A stretch of DNA of 64,000 nt from Alicyclobacillus_A sp963788285 (GTDB taxonomy: Bacteria > Bacillota > Bacilli > Alicyclobacillales > Alicyclobacillaceae), in assembly GCA_963788285.1 (NCBI GenBank), contig CAWBGB010000012.1, positions 496,001-560,000 of the forward strand. The letters run 5' to 3'. The position numbers were made by a program, and so were the translations under genes. Positions within the stretch are counted from its first letter, which is position 1; each line of letters opens with the position of its first letter. Shown in pieces: positions 17,482 through 26,351 of this stretch. The notes under the pieces are model-generated. The model made no database searches, was not told the origin of the DNA, and saw only the letters and a program-made list of their open reading frames with translations.

Positions 17482-17679
17482 TTACCGGCCACCAGACAGC
17501 TGCTGCTCGGCGAACGCCACGAGACGTTTCGTGATTTCTCCACCGACAGAGCCGTTTTGGCGCGAGGTCGTTTCTGCACCCAGCTGAACGCCAAACTCAG
17601 TAGCAATTTCGTACTTCATTTGGTCCAGCGCTTGGGAAGCATTTGAAACAAGGTGGTCATTGCTTGTTCCTCTAGCCAT
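17482..17679 (-). CDS. Alpha/beta-type small acid-soluble spore protein (copy 1)
   Basis: 65 residues. SNASQALDQMKYEIATEFGVQLG holds the GPR protease site (E-IA) and the first conserved block; GSVGGEITKRLVAFAEQQL is the second. These proteins coat DNA in the spore core and give UV and heat resistance. AAGGAGGTG lies 7 bases before the ATG at 17679. It is nearly identical to the copy 340 bases upstream (MARGTSND against MARGASND; tail AEQQLSGGR against AEQAMSGRRV), so the pair arose by tandem duplication. A shared upstream TGTATT...AGAATAA could be a sigma-G-like promoter; that is tentative. Confidence 0.95.
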   Translation of the reverse strand: MARGTSNDHLVSNASQALDQMKYEIATEFGVQLGAETTSRQNGSVGGEITKRLVAFAEQQLSGGR

Positions 17680-17772
17680 TGTCAACACCTCCTTGTGAAG
17701 CTTATTCTGTCCATCCGTTTCACCAATACACTGTCACATTCTGCATATCGTCCCATCAAGACACACAGAAAA

Positions 17773-17797
17773 CAGCGGATACATAGGGTATCCGCTG
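17773..17797 (-). terminator. Terminator of the second spore protein gene
   Basis: CAGCGGATA/TATCCGCTG stem followed on the minus strand by TTTTCTG, 21 bases after the stop. Confidence 0.85.
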
Positions 17798-17817
17798 CCT
17801 TGGAACATCGTATGAAA

Positions 17818-18018
17818 TTAGACGCGGCGGCCCGACATCGCTTGTTCAGCGTAAGCCACGAGACGTTTGGTAATCTCGCCACCAACCGAACCGTTTTGCC
17901 GAGAAGTCGTTTCTGCACCCAACTGAACGCCAAACTCAGTAGCAATTTCGTACTTCATTTGGTCCAGCGCTTGGGAAGCATTTGAAACAAGGTGGTCATT
18001 GCTTGCTCCTCTAGCCAT
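17818..18018 (-). CDS. Alpha/beta-type small acid-soluble spore protein (copy 2)
   Basis: 66 residues from the ATG at 18018, with AAGGAGGTG upstream. It has the same GPR cleavage block (MKYEIATEFGV) and GSVGGEITKRLVAYAEQ helix as copy 1. The duplicated DNA extends through the leader (about 18019-18045 against 17680-17710), including the same ribosome site and upstream spacing. Each copy has its own terminator, so they are separate transcription units. Confidence 0.95.
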   Translation of the reverse strand: MARGASNDHLVSNASQALDQMKYEIATEFGVQLGAETTSRQNGSVGGEITKRLVAYAEQAMSGRRV

Positions 18019-18123
18019 TGTGAACACCTCCTTGTGAAGCTTATTCTGTCCACCCATTTCACCAATACACTGACACTTTCTGTAATAACTCCCCGTTCCC
18101 GTTGGTGCCCGTTTACGTAAACA

Positions 18124-18162
18124 AACAACAAGACGGACGCAGTCAGCGTCCGTCTTGTTGTT
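18124..18162. terminator. Strong bidirectional terminator after citrate synthase
   Basis: A perfect 17-bp stem, AACAACAAGACGGACGC / GCGTCCGTCTTGTTGTT, with an AGTCA loop. Confidence 0.85.
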
Positions 18163-18244
18163 TAGATTTAGGCTTCCTGAATTTGCATCGACAGTCCCGT
18201 TCAGGGGTCTCCGTAACGCAGAATAAAATCTGCTCGAAAGCCGA

Positions 18245-19381
18245 TTACCGTTGGGACAGCGGAACGAATTCGCGATGCGTCGGGCCCGTGTACTCCGCAC
18301 GCGGACGGATGAGACGGTTGTTGCGGTACTGTTCCAACACGTGCGCCGTCCATCCGGAAATCCGGCTGCAAGCAAAGATAGGTGTGTACAGGTGTGTCGG
18401 CAAGCCCATGGAGTAGTACATGGATGCGGAGTAAAAGTCTACGTTCGGGTTCAGTCCCTTTTTCTCCTTGACTACGCGCTCAATTACCTGCGACATTTCA
18501 AACCATTTGGTATCTCCAGCCAGTTCGCCTGCTTGTTGGCTCAGCTTACGAAGGTGCGTGGCACGCGGGTCTTCAGTACGATACACCCGGTGTCCGAAGC
18601 CCATGATTTTCTTCTTGTTCGCTAGCGCCTCTTCAATGAACGCTTCTGCCTTCGAGAGTTCGCCAATCTCCAAGAGCATTTTCATCACTTGTTCATTCGC
18701 GCCGCCGTGCAAAGGACCTTTCAACGTGCCCACTGCAGACGTAATACTGGAGTACATATCGGACAACGTAGCCGCCGTTACTCGTGCAGAGAACGTGGAA
18801 GCGTTTAACTCGTGGTCTGCGTGCAGAATGAGGGCAATGTTAAACGCCTTCTCCACAAACTCCGAAGGTTTGGTTCCGTTCAGCAGGTAGAAAAAGCTTG
18901 CTGCTGCACTGAGCGACGGATCTGGATCAATCGGCGTTTCCCCTTTGCGAATGCGTTCAAACGAGGTGACTATCGTCGGGATCTGAGCCACCAGGCGCGT
19001 CGCTTTCCGGACGTTGGCTTCCATGGACTCATCGCCCTGGTCCTCGTCATACAGACCTGCAAGGCTTACCGCCGTGCGCAGGACTTCCATGGCGTTTGCA
19101 TCCTTCGGAGCGGACTGTAAGAACTTCAGAACTTCTGGATGCAGCGCGCGCTTTTCAGCAATCGACGCTGTAAAAGCTTTCAACTCGGTGGCGTTCGGCA
19201 GCTCGCCGTTCCACAACAGGTAAACCACTTCTTCGAACGTGGCACCGCCACCAATTAAATCGTGAATGTCATACCCGCGATATACAAGCCGCCCTTCGCG
19301 GCCGTCTACAAAACAAATTTCCGATGTGTTGGCGATGACATCTTCCAGCCCTGCGACAAAGTTCGCTGTTTCTTTCGCCAC
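18245..19381 (-). CDS. citZ: Citrate synthase
   Basis: 378 residues, type II-like short bacterial citrate synthase. It condenses oxaloacetate and acetyl-CoA. Conserved blocks are GLEDVIANTSEICFVDGREGRLVYRGYDI at the N-terminus, LHADHELNASTFSARV, GPLHGGANEQVMKML with catalytic His, MGFGHRVYRTEDPRA with catalytic His, and NVDFYSASMYYSMGLP with catalytic Asp. The GTG at 19381 lies 8 bases after AAGGGAG; ATGs at 19399 and 19387 are less well spaced. Monocistronic, with a strong terminator. A 2-methylcitrate synthase side activity cannot be excluded, but no prp genes lie nearby. Confidence 0.93.
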   Translation of the reverse strand: MAKETANFVAGLEDVIANTSEICFVDGREGRLVYRGYDIHDLIGGGATFEEVVYLLWNGELPNATELKAFTASIAEKRALHPEVLKFLQSAPKDANAMEVLRTAVSLAGLYDEDQGDESMEANVRKATRLVAQIPTIVTSFERIRKGETPIDPDPSLSAAASFFYLLNGTKPSEFVEKAFNIALILHADHELNASTFSARVTAATLSDMYSSITSAVGTLKGPLHGGANEQVMKMLLEIGELSKAEAFIEEALANKKKIMGFGHRVYRTEDPRATHLRKLSQQAGELAGDTKWFEMSQVIERVVKEKKGLNPNVDFYSASMYYSMGLPTHLYTPIFACSRISGWTAHVLEQYRNNRLIRPRAEYTGPTHREFVPLSQR

Positions 19382-19534
19382 GAACATTTCTCCCTTCATC
19401 CCAGTATGTAAAACCTATAGACAGTTTGCGACATGGCTTTCGTTTCTACGACTCGATTCCCCGGTTGCGGCGATGCCCGAGACAAACGAATGACACCGTG
19501 TCCATTATACTACAGTCTCCCACGTCGGATAAAA

Positions 19535-20153
19535 TCAGTCCAGATGGTGCCGAATTGCATAGATGGCGGCCTGCGTACGGTCCAGCACGCCGATCTTCAG
19601 GAAAATATTGCTAACATGCGTTTTTACCGTCTTCACCCCTATACCCAGATGGTCTGCAATCTTTTGATTACTTTTGCCCGCAGCAATGCCTTTCAGAACG
19701 TCGCGTTCCCGCTCCGTAAGTTGTTCCCAAGGGCGAGGTTCATCCTTGCTCTGCAGTTGCCCAACCAGCCGTCGCTGAGCCTCTCGATCCAGTACAGAGA
19801 TGCCTTTGGCGGCAGATTTAACGGCCTGCACCACTTGTTCAGGGGTGCTCGTCTTCAACAATTAGCTGAGGGCACCAGCACGAATGGCCTGGATCATCAT
19901 TTCGTCATCCAGGAATCACGACGTGGCACGCCAAGGCCTCGGCCTTCAACGCGGCCGTCGCTTCTACGCCGGACACCTTCGGCATGAACAAATCCATGAG
20001 GGTGACATCCGGTTGCAACGCCTTGGCCAAGGCCACCACTTGTGACCCGTCCGTAGCCTCTTCAACCACCTGCATGTCCTCCTCCGTCTCGAGGTAACTG
20101 CGAATCCCCATTCGCACGAGCGGGTGATCATCAACGATTAACACTTTCGTCAC
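19535..20153 (-). pseudogene. liaR: LiaR-like NarL-family response regulator, interrupted
   Basis: The receiver half (MTKVLIVDDHPLVRMGIRSYL to VTLMDLFMPKVSG, phospho-acceptor Asp in LMDLF) runs off frame after LACHVVI, where about 11 bases coding the usual LTSF segment are missing (near 19910). The next frame reads LDDEMMIQAIRAGALS and then meets a TAA at 19864-19862 in place of the expected Tyr. The LuxR-type DNA-binding half LTERERDVLKGIAAGKSNQKIADHLGIGVKTVKTHVSNIF follows. A deletion plus a nonsense codon make loss of function likely. It is the last gene of a liaF-liaS-liaR operon, overlapping liaS by 4 bases. Confidence 0.8.
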
Positions 20154-21180
20154 CGTTTGCTTCCCTCACTTTCGTTCAGGACGGGGATGCGCACTTCCAC
20201 AGCCGTCCCGCGCTCTCTCAGCCACACATCGCAACGTCCACCCATTGCTTCCGCGCGTTCCTGCATCGCGCGAATGCCGTAAGATCCACCCGACGCGTCA
20301 TCCCGCTCTGTACCAATGCCCCTGCCATCATCCAACACACTCAGCCTCAATAGCCGATCTTCAGTCAACACTTCAACGTGGATTTCCGTGGCGTCCGCGT
20401 GCTTCAGAACGTTTGCCACAGCCTCTTGGAGGATACGAAACACCTGTTCCTCCATGTTGGCCCCGAGTGCAACGTCTACCGCGTACTCGACGCTGCATCG
20501 AATTTGATGCCGTTCTGCGATAGCCGAGAGAAAGGCCGGAACGGCTTCGGACAAACTTCGCCCCTCCAACTCGATAGGACGCAGGTGCAGCAACAACGCG
20601 CGCATCTCCCGCTGCGCCTCGTTGGCCAGTTGTGCCAGTTGCTGGAGTGTCTGCACAAGCCCAGGTGGCGTTGTTTTCGTGCTGTCGCTGTGCGGAGCCC
20701 GCGAGCATCGTCAATGCGAACAACTGCTGACTAACCGAATCGTGCAGTTCTCGGGCAAGCCGCTGTCGTTCACTTAAAGCGGCCACCTGTTCCGCTTCCG
20801 CAGCCAAAATGTGGTTCTCTTCCGCCAGCTTCTGCAGCATTTGCACCTGATGCTGGATCTTCTCGCCCATCTCGTTAAACTGCTCCATCACCCGACCGAT
20901 TTCATCGGTGTCCCCCATCGTAGGCACGCGATGATGTAGGCGTCCCGAGGCAATCAGGGATGCCGCCTCCTCGAGGTCGTACAGGCGTCGACGCAACGGT
21001 TGGACGACGAAGTAGCCTGCCAAGAGCGCCAGTACAACCAACACGATCGTGACGAAGCTCCAGAGTTCAATGGAAGCTCCACTTGGCATGAGTCGACCAC
21101 ATGAGGCTCACGCCAACCACGAAGGTGCTGAGTACGGCAATCCCCCCACACACAATGAGAAACATCCATCGCAGACTCAT
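20150..21180 (-). pseudogene. liaS: LiaS-like sensor histidine kinase, twice frameshifted
   Basis: Three pieces in different frames rebuild a LiaS-type kinase. Piece one, from the ATG at 21180, is MSLRWMFLIVCGGIAVLSTFVVGVSLMW (first membrane helix). Piece two, entered near 21065-21085, is WSFVTIVLVVLALLAGYFVV (second helix), a HAMP domain, and the HisKA_3 box RQRLARELHDSVSQQLFALTML with the phospho-His. Piece three, entered near 20660, is GLVQTLQQLAQLANEAQREMRALLLHLRP and the ATPase domain with FRILQEAVANVLKHADA and DDGRGIG. Each junction needs a single-base change. It lies 3 bases after liaF. Confidence 0.8.
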
Positions 21181-21183
21181 CGG

Positions 21184-21917
21184 TTACACCCGCACGACTT
21201 GCACGTCGCCAATTTTCAAGTCGATGTCGATGATGACGTGGCGTGTGGCTTGGTCAAATTGCGGATCGATGTAGTACAGGCGACGCCCGGTACCGGATTC
21301 GGGCACGAGAATGCGGATGTCACCCACCCAACGCCGATTGTAATGCGGTACGTGCCATCTTCAACATGTGCGGTGGCCAGATTCACTCGAACGTCTCCGA
21401 CGGCGTTCCACAAGTCCGTGTCCTTCAACGTCCACGCTTGCCTACCAATAGAGATATCGCCAATCCAACGCCAGGTGGACTGTTTGTTGGGGTTCCAGTC
21501 CCGCCAACGACTCACCAATTCATCGACGTCGATGTCGTGTGTGTTGTTGTTCATGCGAACACGCACGCGAGGCCAACGGATGCGTTTCGGCCACAACAAC
21601 GACAGTCCAGTGAAGGTAATGGAAAGAGACCAAAACACGCCCCAGCTGCTGATATTCTGAAGCGCTGTGACGAGGTGGCTATTGCGCAGTGCCAGCAGTA
21701 GACCCATCAGCGTCAGGTAGATGGCGAAACACGGAACCTTGCCGTGCCTGACTGTGCCTCCCAAGCTGGACATCCCTACGACGGCTAGCAGAAGCGGCCA
21801 GATCACGCCAGGTGTAAACACGAGCCCCCATCCATGAAACACGTTGAGCTCGTCGAGCAGATACAAAAGCCCGCCGAGAACCAGAAAGAATCCGAAGGAC
21901 TTCGCTCCAAATCTCAT
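21184..21917 (-). pseudogene. liaF: LiaF-like membrane inhibitor protein, frameshifted
   Basis: The N-terminal frame has four membrane segments (FGFFLVLGGLLYLLDELNVF; GVIWPLLLAVVGMSSLGG; CFAIYLTLMGLLLAL; WGVFWSLSITFTGLSLLW) and a cytosolic part containing IGDISIGRQAWTLKDTDLWNAVGDVRVNLATAHVEDG. At about 21325-21335 (GGCGTTGGGTGGGTG) the frame shifts; the correct continuation is VGDIRILVPESGTGRRLYYIDPQFDQ to DLKIGDVQVVRV, ending at 21184. LiaF restrains the LiaRS envelope-stress system in Bacillus. A single extra base explains the break. Confidence 0.8.
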
Positions 21918-22353
21918 CGTTGCTCATTCCTTCTCTCATCTCAGCGCTCGCTGTGCTCTATCACACGCTGTGTCTTCATCGTACTGGCACAGCACTGCTT
22001 AGACGACCACCGCAAGTCCGCCGTTCACTCCGACTTGAGGCGGAGGTGAGTGACCTGCGTATGGATCACGCGCCAGCGACAAAAGACCTTCCAGTTACAA
22101 GGATGTATCGAAACGGAAACGCAAAGTGTTACCAACACGTCTAGCGGTTTTCTATTGACGAAACGTCAGAGCAGTCAAACATGTTTGTCAACCTGGAATT
22201 TAGCTGTGCTATGATGAAGATAGCGAGCGTTGGATAAAAATGCGTGTTCAAAAAGAGGCTAAGGTAAGGTGCAATTCAGGCAAGGTGAAACGTGAACACC
22301 TGCAACCTCTTCAAACGTATGGCGCTCGGAATCTCAAAGAAGGGACGATACAT
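21918..22353. other. Divergent promoter region between liaF and tpx
   Basis: 436 bases with no gene. TTGTCA (22193-22198) and TATGAT (about 22212-22217) upstream of tpx could be a promoter with long spacing. The frame upstream of tpx stays open from 22240 but has no ribosome site and is not family-like. Confidence 0.4.
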
Positions 22354-22866
22354 ATGGCAGAGGGACGTACGTTTATGTTCGCAGGGAAACCCGTAACGCT
22401 GGAAGGACCGGAGTTAAAGGTCGGTGACAAGGCACCGAATGCACAACTGGTCGCCAACGACCGCTCGAAGGTCACCCTGGACGCATACAAAGGCAAAGTG
22501 CGGCTGATCAGCGTCGTTCCGTCGCTCGATACAGGTGTGTGCGACGCACAAACCCGTAAGTTTAACGAAGCAGCTGCAAGTCTCGGCGACCACGTGGTGG
22601 TGTTGACCATCAGCGCGGATCTCCCGTTTGCGCAATCCCGCTGGTGCGGCGCCGCAGGCGTCGACCGCGTCATTACACTCTCTGACCACTATTCCATGTC
22701 GTTTGGTCAGGCCTACGGCACTTACATCAAGGAATTGCGCCTCGAATCGCGCGCCGTGTTTGTGGTAGACTCGTCGGACACCATCGTCTACGCGGAGTAC
22801 GTTCCGGAAGCTGGACAACATCCAAACTACGAAGCTGCGCTGAATGCGGCAAAAGCGGCGAAGTAA
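22354..22866 (+). CDS. tpx: Thiol peroxidase (Tpx-type peroxiredoxin)
   Basis: 170 residues. The start at 22354 has AAGAAGGGA upstream and begins MAEGRTFMFAGKPVTLEG. The peroxidatic site is SLDTGVCDAQTRKFN (Thr60, Cys63) and the resolving Cys98 is in QSRWCGAAGV; together they define the atypical 2-Cys Tpx subfamily, which reduces H2O2 and alkyl hydroperoxides in the cytosol. Monocistronic, followed at once by a terminator. Confidence 0.95.
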   Translation: MAEGRTFMFAGKPVTLEGPELKVGDKAPNAQLVANDRSKVTLDAYKGKVRLISVVPSLDTGVCDAQTRKFNEAAASLGDHVVVLTISADLPFAQSRWCGAAGVDRVITLSDHYSMSFGQAYGTYIKELRLESRAVFVVDSSDTIVYAEYVPEAGQHPNYEAALNAAKAAK

Positions 22867-22881
22867 GGTGCCAACATCAAG

Positions 22882-22915
22882 ACAGGGGCCCGTAAAGTGC
22901 CGGACCCCTGTTTTT
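22882..22915 (+). terminator. Terminator of tpx
   Basis: ACAGGGGCCCG/CCGGACCCCTGT hairpin with one mismatch, followed by TTTTTCTGTTTTTT. Confidence 0.85.
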
Positions 22916-22983
22916 CTGTTTTTTCAGCACGTGAGCGATATGCAACATTCCATAAGAGCATTTTACAATTGACTGCGCGTTGG

Positions 22984-23952
22984 TCAATTCGGGCGACGGT
23001 CGCTGCGGGCATTCTGCCATTTCGTGGACGGTGCTGGTTTCCCGCCATCGGTCCACAGCGTTGGCTTGGTGAGTCCAAACTGAATCACGTTCGGTTCCCC
23101 CGCATATTCGTCGTTCCCCGGTTCGTCCGGTACCGCCGGCAGCACCTCATCCTCCATAATGCCGAGCGCGGTACGCAACGTGTCGCTGCGCAAACCCCGC
23201 CGCAAACTTTCCAACGACACCACGTCGAGCGGCTTCACGTTGCCCAAATTTACCTTGTGCCCAAATTCCTGAATGTAATAGACCTGTTGTTCTGTCAGCG
23301 GCGCCTCCCAGATCAACCTCGTGGCCAACGGCCCCAAAAGCTCTACGAGTTTGCGCACCATGTCCCCGCGGACGCGGCCTTGCTCGTCAAACACACCGGC
23401 CTCTCTTCCGCCCTCGCGGCCTTCGACAATCACGTAATGCGCTCCACTGTTAAGATCAGTCTGGATCAGCTGTGCCATCCTTTCCGGGGGAAAATAAACC
23501 CCGCGCCGCTTCTTCCCGACTTCAGCCAGAACAGTGAATCCCTTCTTGCGAGCCGTGCGAATCAATTCGCGCCGCTGCCTGGCCGACAGATCTATCGTTC
23601 CGTCCGAGACCTCCACCACGCGCACGCCGCCGTCCCACAAAGCGTCCATATACTCCTTCCAGACACCTTGCGTGACCGCAATTTCCATGGAAGTCCCACC
23701 AGGGTAGGCAAGTACCCCATACTCCTGACACATCGCGACCTTGTTTGCAATACATTCAGGGGGACAGACGGCGGCGCTGCCAAATCCAAACTTCCAAAAG
23801 TCAATGTGAAGTGCAGACAGCTGGAGAATGTCCCTCACCATCGTGAGCGGTGTACCCGTATCAATGACCATGGTTAAGCCAGACAGCCGAGGTTTGGCGA
23901 CGCGGCCTGGCAAGACGTCCTTCAAGAGCTGAGACCAAATCGGATTGTTCAC
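22984..23952 (-). CDS. Phosphosulfolactate synthase (ComA/YitD family)
   Basis: 322 residues. LSGLTMVIDTGTPLTMVRDILQLSALHIDFWKFGFG, YPGGTSMEIAVTQGVWKEYMDAL, GVRVVEVSDGTIDLSARQR and VIVEGREGGREAGVFDEQG are hallmarks of the TIM-barrel ComA family. It adds sulfite to phosphoenolpyruvate, a step leading to 3-sulfolactate in Bacillus spores. The GTG at 23952 follows GAAGGGG; the frame upstream (to 24090) does not look like the family. A tail of about 45 residues (EVLPAVPDEPGNDEYAGEPN onward) extends past the usual end. It follows the MntP-like gene. Confidence 0.88.
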   Translation of the reverse strand: MNNPIWSQLLKDVLPGRVAKPRLSGLTMVIDTGTPLTMVRDILQLSALHIDFWKFGFGSAAVCPPECIANKVAMCQEYGVLAYPGGTSMEIAVTQGVWKEYMDALWDGGVRVVEVSDGTIDLSARQRRELIRTARKKGFTVLAEVGKKRRGVYFPPERMAQLIQTDLNSGAHYVIVEGREGGREAGVFDEQGRVRGDMVRKLVELLGPLATRLIWEAPLTEQQVYYIQEFGHKVNLGNVKPLDVVSLESLRRGLRSDTLRTALGIMEDEVLPAVPDEPGNDEYAGEPNVIQFGLTKPTLWTDGGKPAPSTKWQNARSDRRPN

Positions 23953-24061
23953 TCTGTACGCCCCTTCACCGTGAGTTGATACTCTACCCACAGCGTATGG
24001 GCGCCTGCTCCATTCTGTGACCGCGTCGAGGTACGACGTACAAACAGCTCGCCCAGGGCCT

Positions 24062-24604
24062 TTATTGAACCACCAGCATGACCACCGCAATCAGCAACAG
24101 AACGGCCCCGGATAGCTTGTCCGCTGAAATCGACACTTTTGAACCCAGGAATCGACCCATCTCAAGTCCAATCAGCGTCATAATCAGGCTCACGATGCCA
24201 AACGTAAGCGCCGCAATCCCAAGAGGCACGTCCAACATGCCTAGTCCAAAACCTACCGTCAAGTTGTCCACACTTAAAGCAACAGCCAGAAGCAACCCTT
24301 GCGCCCCCGCCTTCCGCGGGATTGCCTCAGTTTCGTCGTCCGCATCGGCAGGTTTCAAAAACAGGTAGACGCCCAATACCGCCAACACACCCACGCCAAT
24401 GTACTTGGCGAAGTTCCCCGCAATCTGGGCCATTTCACTCCCGATGAACAATCCAATAACTGGCATTACGGCCTCGAATAGTCCAAATATCAGAGCAGTG
24501 CGTAACTGCTGGGAGCGTTTCATATTCATCGTGCCCAAGGCCACAGAGGCCAGGGCATTGTTCATTCCCATGGCGACGCCCAAAAATACAAGTTGCCAAA
24601 TCAT
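24062..24604 (-). CDS. MntP-like cation efflux membrane protein
   Basis: 180 residues, six membrane segments, internally repeated as in MntP/YtaF. Repeat one has GVAMGMNNALASVALG and repeat two ALSVDNLTVGFGLGMLDVPLG. MntP normally has an Asp in the first repeat (SMDAF); here the aligned residue is Asn, while the second repeat keeps Asp (SVDN). It probably exports Mn2+ or a related cation. The ATG overlaps the folC stop (ATGA), and AGGGAG lies 8 bases upstream. Confidence 0.8.
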   Translation of the reverse strand: MIWQLVFLGVAMGMNNALASVALGTMNMKRSQQLRTALIFGLFEAVMPVIGLFIGSEMAQIAGNFAKYIGVGVLAVLGVYLFLKPADADDETEAIPRKAGAQGLLLAVALSVDNLTVGFGLGMLDVPLGIAALTFGIVSLIMTLIGLEMGRFLGSKVSISADKLSGAVLLLIAVVMLVVQ

Positions 24605-25989
24605 ATATCTACGCTCCCTAACGGATTCCTGGTCCAAATGTTGGTTGTCTCTTTCTGATATCGCCGCAGCACGTCTCCCACGAACGACTGCGTGCCGGCC
24701 ATGACGAGCATGTCTGCATCGCCTAGCTTGGTCTGCGCCGACGCCAACGCCTCTTCCACGTAAGGTTGCCATTCCACATCATCTACCATGTTTTGTGCAC
24801 ACTCGTACAACGCATGGTCAAACTTTAGGTGCGGATTGTGCGCTTGCGTTACAATGACCGAGTCTATCACCCCGGCGAGTTCGCGAACCACACCGATGCC
24901 ATCCTTGTCCGCCGGGACGCTCACAATGGCGCAGACTTTGCACCCACGAGCTTGCCTTTGCTCCGCAATCCATTGCCTGAGGTATCTGGCAGACGCTGCA
25001 TGAATGGTGCCATCGACCACGGTGAGCGGGTGTTCGCTCAACACCTCCAGCCGCCCCGGCAGCCGAAGAGTTGACAAGTCGAAGTTGGTCGGCATGGGGA
25101 CACCGGGCCGCTTGGCCTGCCAGACTTGTCGCGCGGCGTCCAATGCGACAAGGGCGTTCTCCTGAAAGTATCCCACCGCCGAGGGCAAACGAACCTGGTA
25201 CGTTGCCTCCGGATACACCACTTCGAGCGAGTATGAATGTAGCGCATGTACCTGCCCAAAGTCTTCACCCAGGTAGCGAACGTCCGTCATCGAAGCCGCG
25301 CGTCGAGAAACGGCCTCGCGCACGACCGTGGACTGCGAGTGGCTGCAGAGCCAGAGCGTGTCCTTCGTGAGGACACCTGCCTTCTCCGCCGCAACATCTT
25401 CCAGTCTGGGTCCTAATTCGCGAACGTGCTCTAGGAACACAGGTGTCAGCACAGCTCCTTGGTGAACGATACGATTCACGTCATCGTGCAGTGCACCCCG
25501 ACCCAATTCATAAATATTGACGTCCGTCTTGGCATCTTGAAACCACAGTGCAGCAGCCACTGCAATCAATCCGACTGGCCCAAAATATTGGCCTTCCCTC
25601 AATGTAAACCCATCTGCTGCACGGGCAACCCGTTGCATGTACCGGACAAACTGTTGTTCCGAAATGGCTTGTCCGTTGACGCGACAGCGCTCCAAAAAAT
25701 CCACCAGATGCGGTCCCGTGAACAACCCGACCCGAAACCCGAGTTGTTGCAGCATCCCTGCCAGAAGAATGGCATGCGAGCCCTTCCCCTTGCTCCCCGT
25801 GACCGCCACATTGTAACTCCCCAGATCCGGCCGATTCACCGCTTCCAACAGACGGCTCGTCCACTCTGGGTGCCGAATGTATCTGTCCGGGCGCCCCGCA
25901 GCCAACCACGGCTTCGCTCGGTTATATGAACCGTATATCCAATGAATTGCGTCACCCACGGTCTCTATGTACGGAGTGTCTGGTAGCAC
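24601..25989 (-). CDS. folC: Folylpolyglutamate synthase / Mur ligase family protein
   Basis: 462 residues. The P-loop is TGSKGKGSHAILLAGML, followed by FTGPHLVDFLERCRVNG, the YELGRGALHDDVN stretch, a Mur-type central domain (LTPVFLEHVRELGPRLEDVAAEKAGVLT), and the C-terminal domain beginning RLPGRLEVLSEHPLTVVDGTIHAASARYL. FolC adds glutamates to folates. It starts at GTG with AAGGCGG upstream. The canonical TGTNGKGS loop reads TGSKGKGS and some family blocks are loose, so a specialised ligase is possible. Confidence 0.82.
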   Translation of the reverse strand: MLPDTPYIETVGDAIHWIYGSYNRAKPWLAAGRPDRYIRHPEWTSRLLEAVNRPDLGSYNVAVTGSKGKGSHAILLAGMLQQLGFRVGLFTGPHLVDFLERCRVNGQAISEQQFVRYMQRVARAADGFTLREGQYFGPVGLIAVAAALWFQDAKTDVNIYELGRGALHDDVNRIVHQGAVLTPVFLEHVRELGPRLEDVAAEKAGVLTKDTLWLCSHSQSTVVREAVSRRAASMTDVRYLGEDFGQVHALHSYSLEVVYPEATYQVRLPSAVGYFQENALVALDAARQVWQAKRPGVPMPTNFDLSTLRLPGRLEVLSEHPLTVVDGTIHAASARYLRQWIAEQRQARGCKVCAIVSVPADKDGIGVVRELAGVIDSVIVTQAHNPHLKFDHALYECAQNMVDDVEWQPYVEEALASAQTKLGDADMLVMAGTQSFVGDVLRRYQKETTNIWTRNPLGSVDI

Positions 25990-26076
25990 GATGTATTACC
26001 GCCTTGCATTGTGATTTTCTTCAAAGTGTACCACACCTCAGGCCTAGCACGCGGTCCGCACCGGTCGGCGCAAACG

Positions 26077-26098
26077 AAAACGGGAGGGTAACCCTCCC
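26077..26098 (-). terminator. Terminator of the YjcZ-like gene
   Basis: GGGAGGG/CCCTCCC stem immediately after the stop, followed on the minus strand by GTTTTCG. Confidence 0.7.
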
Positions 26099-26104
26099 AT
26101 TTCG

Positions 26105-26236
26105 TCAGCAGACCGGTGTGGTGGTGCAAGTGGTTGTGTAACCTCCGTGACCTGGCACAAGCAGGAAGAATAGCACGAAGATAATCAAGAACACGACGGC
26201 CCAGCGGGTGTAACCCCCAAAAGCTCCGTAATACAT
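26105..26236 (-). CDS. YjcZ-like small membrane protein
   Basis: 43 residues. The reading is MYYGAFGGYTRW, a single strongly hydrophobic helix (AVVFLIIFVLFFLLVPG) and a short Gly/Tyr/Thr/Cys tail (HGGYTTTCTTTPVC). The aromatic/Gly-rich start and single helix resemble the YjcZ sporulation-linked family of tiny membrane proteins. GAAGGGAGTG precedes the ATG and a terminator follows within a few bases, which supports a real gene despite its size. Confidence 0.65.
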   Translation of the reverse strand: MYYGAFGGYTRWAVVFLIIFVLFFLLVPGHGGYTTTCTTTPVC

Positions 26237-26351
26237 CACACGCACTCCCTTCGCATGTTCTGATGCAGTGTATTCTCACCAGCCAATCTCCTGCAGTGGT
26301 AAACGCCTATCGCAGGGCCCGATTTCAAAGGGAGTAGAATAACCACTGCCG

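Noticed and set aside
20373..20850. Continuation of the LiaS first frame past the ATPase junction
   Set aside because: The Arg-rich tail after the frameshift is out-of-frame translation; the true product is in the neighbouring frame.
24605..24772. N-terminal extension of the MntP-like gene
   Set aside because: The Arg/Gly-rich peptide upstream of 24604 is antiphase translation of the folC 3' end; the ATG at 24604 has the ribosome site.
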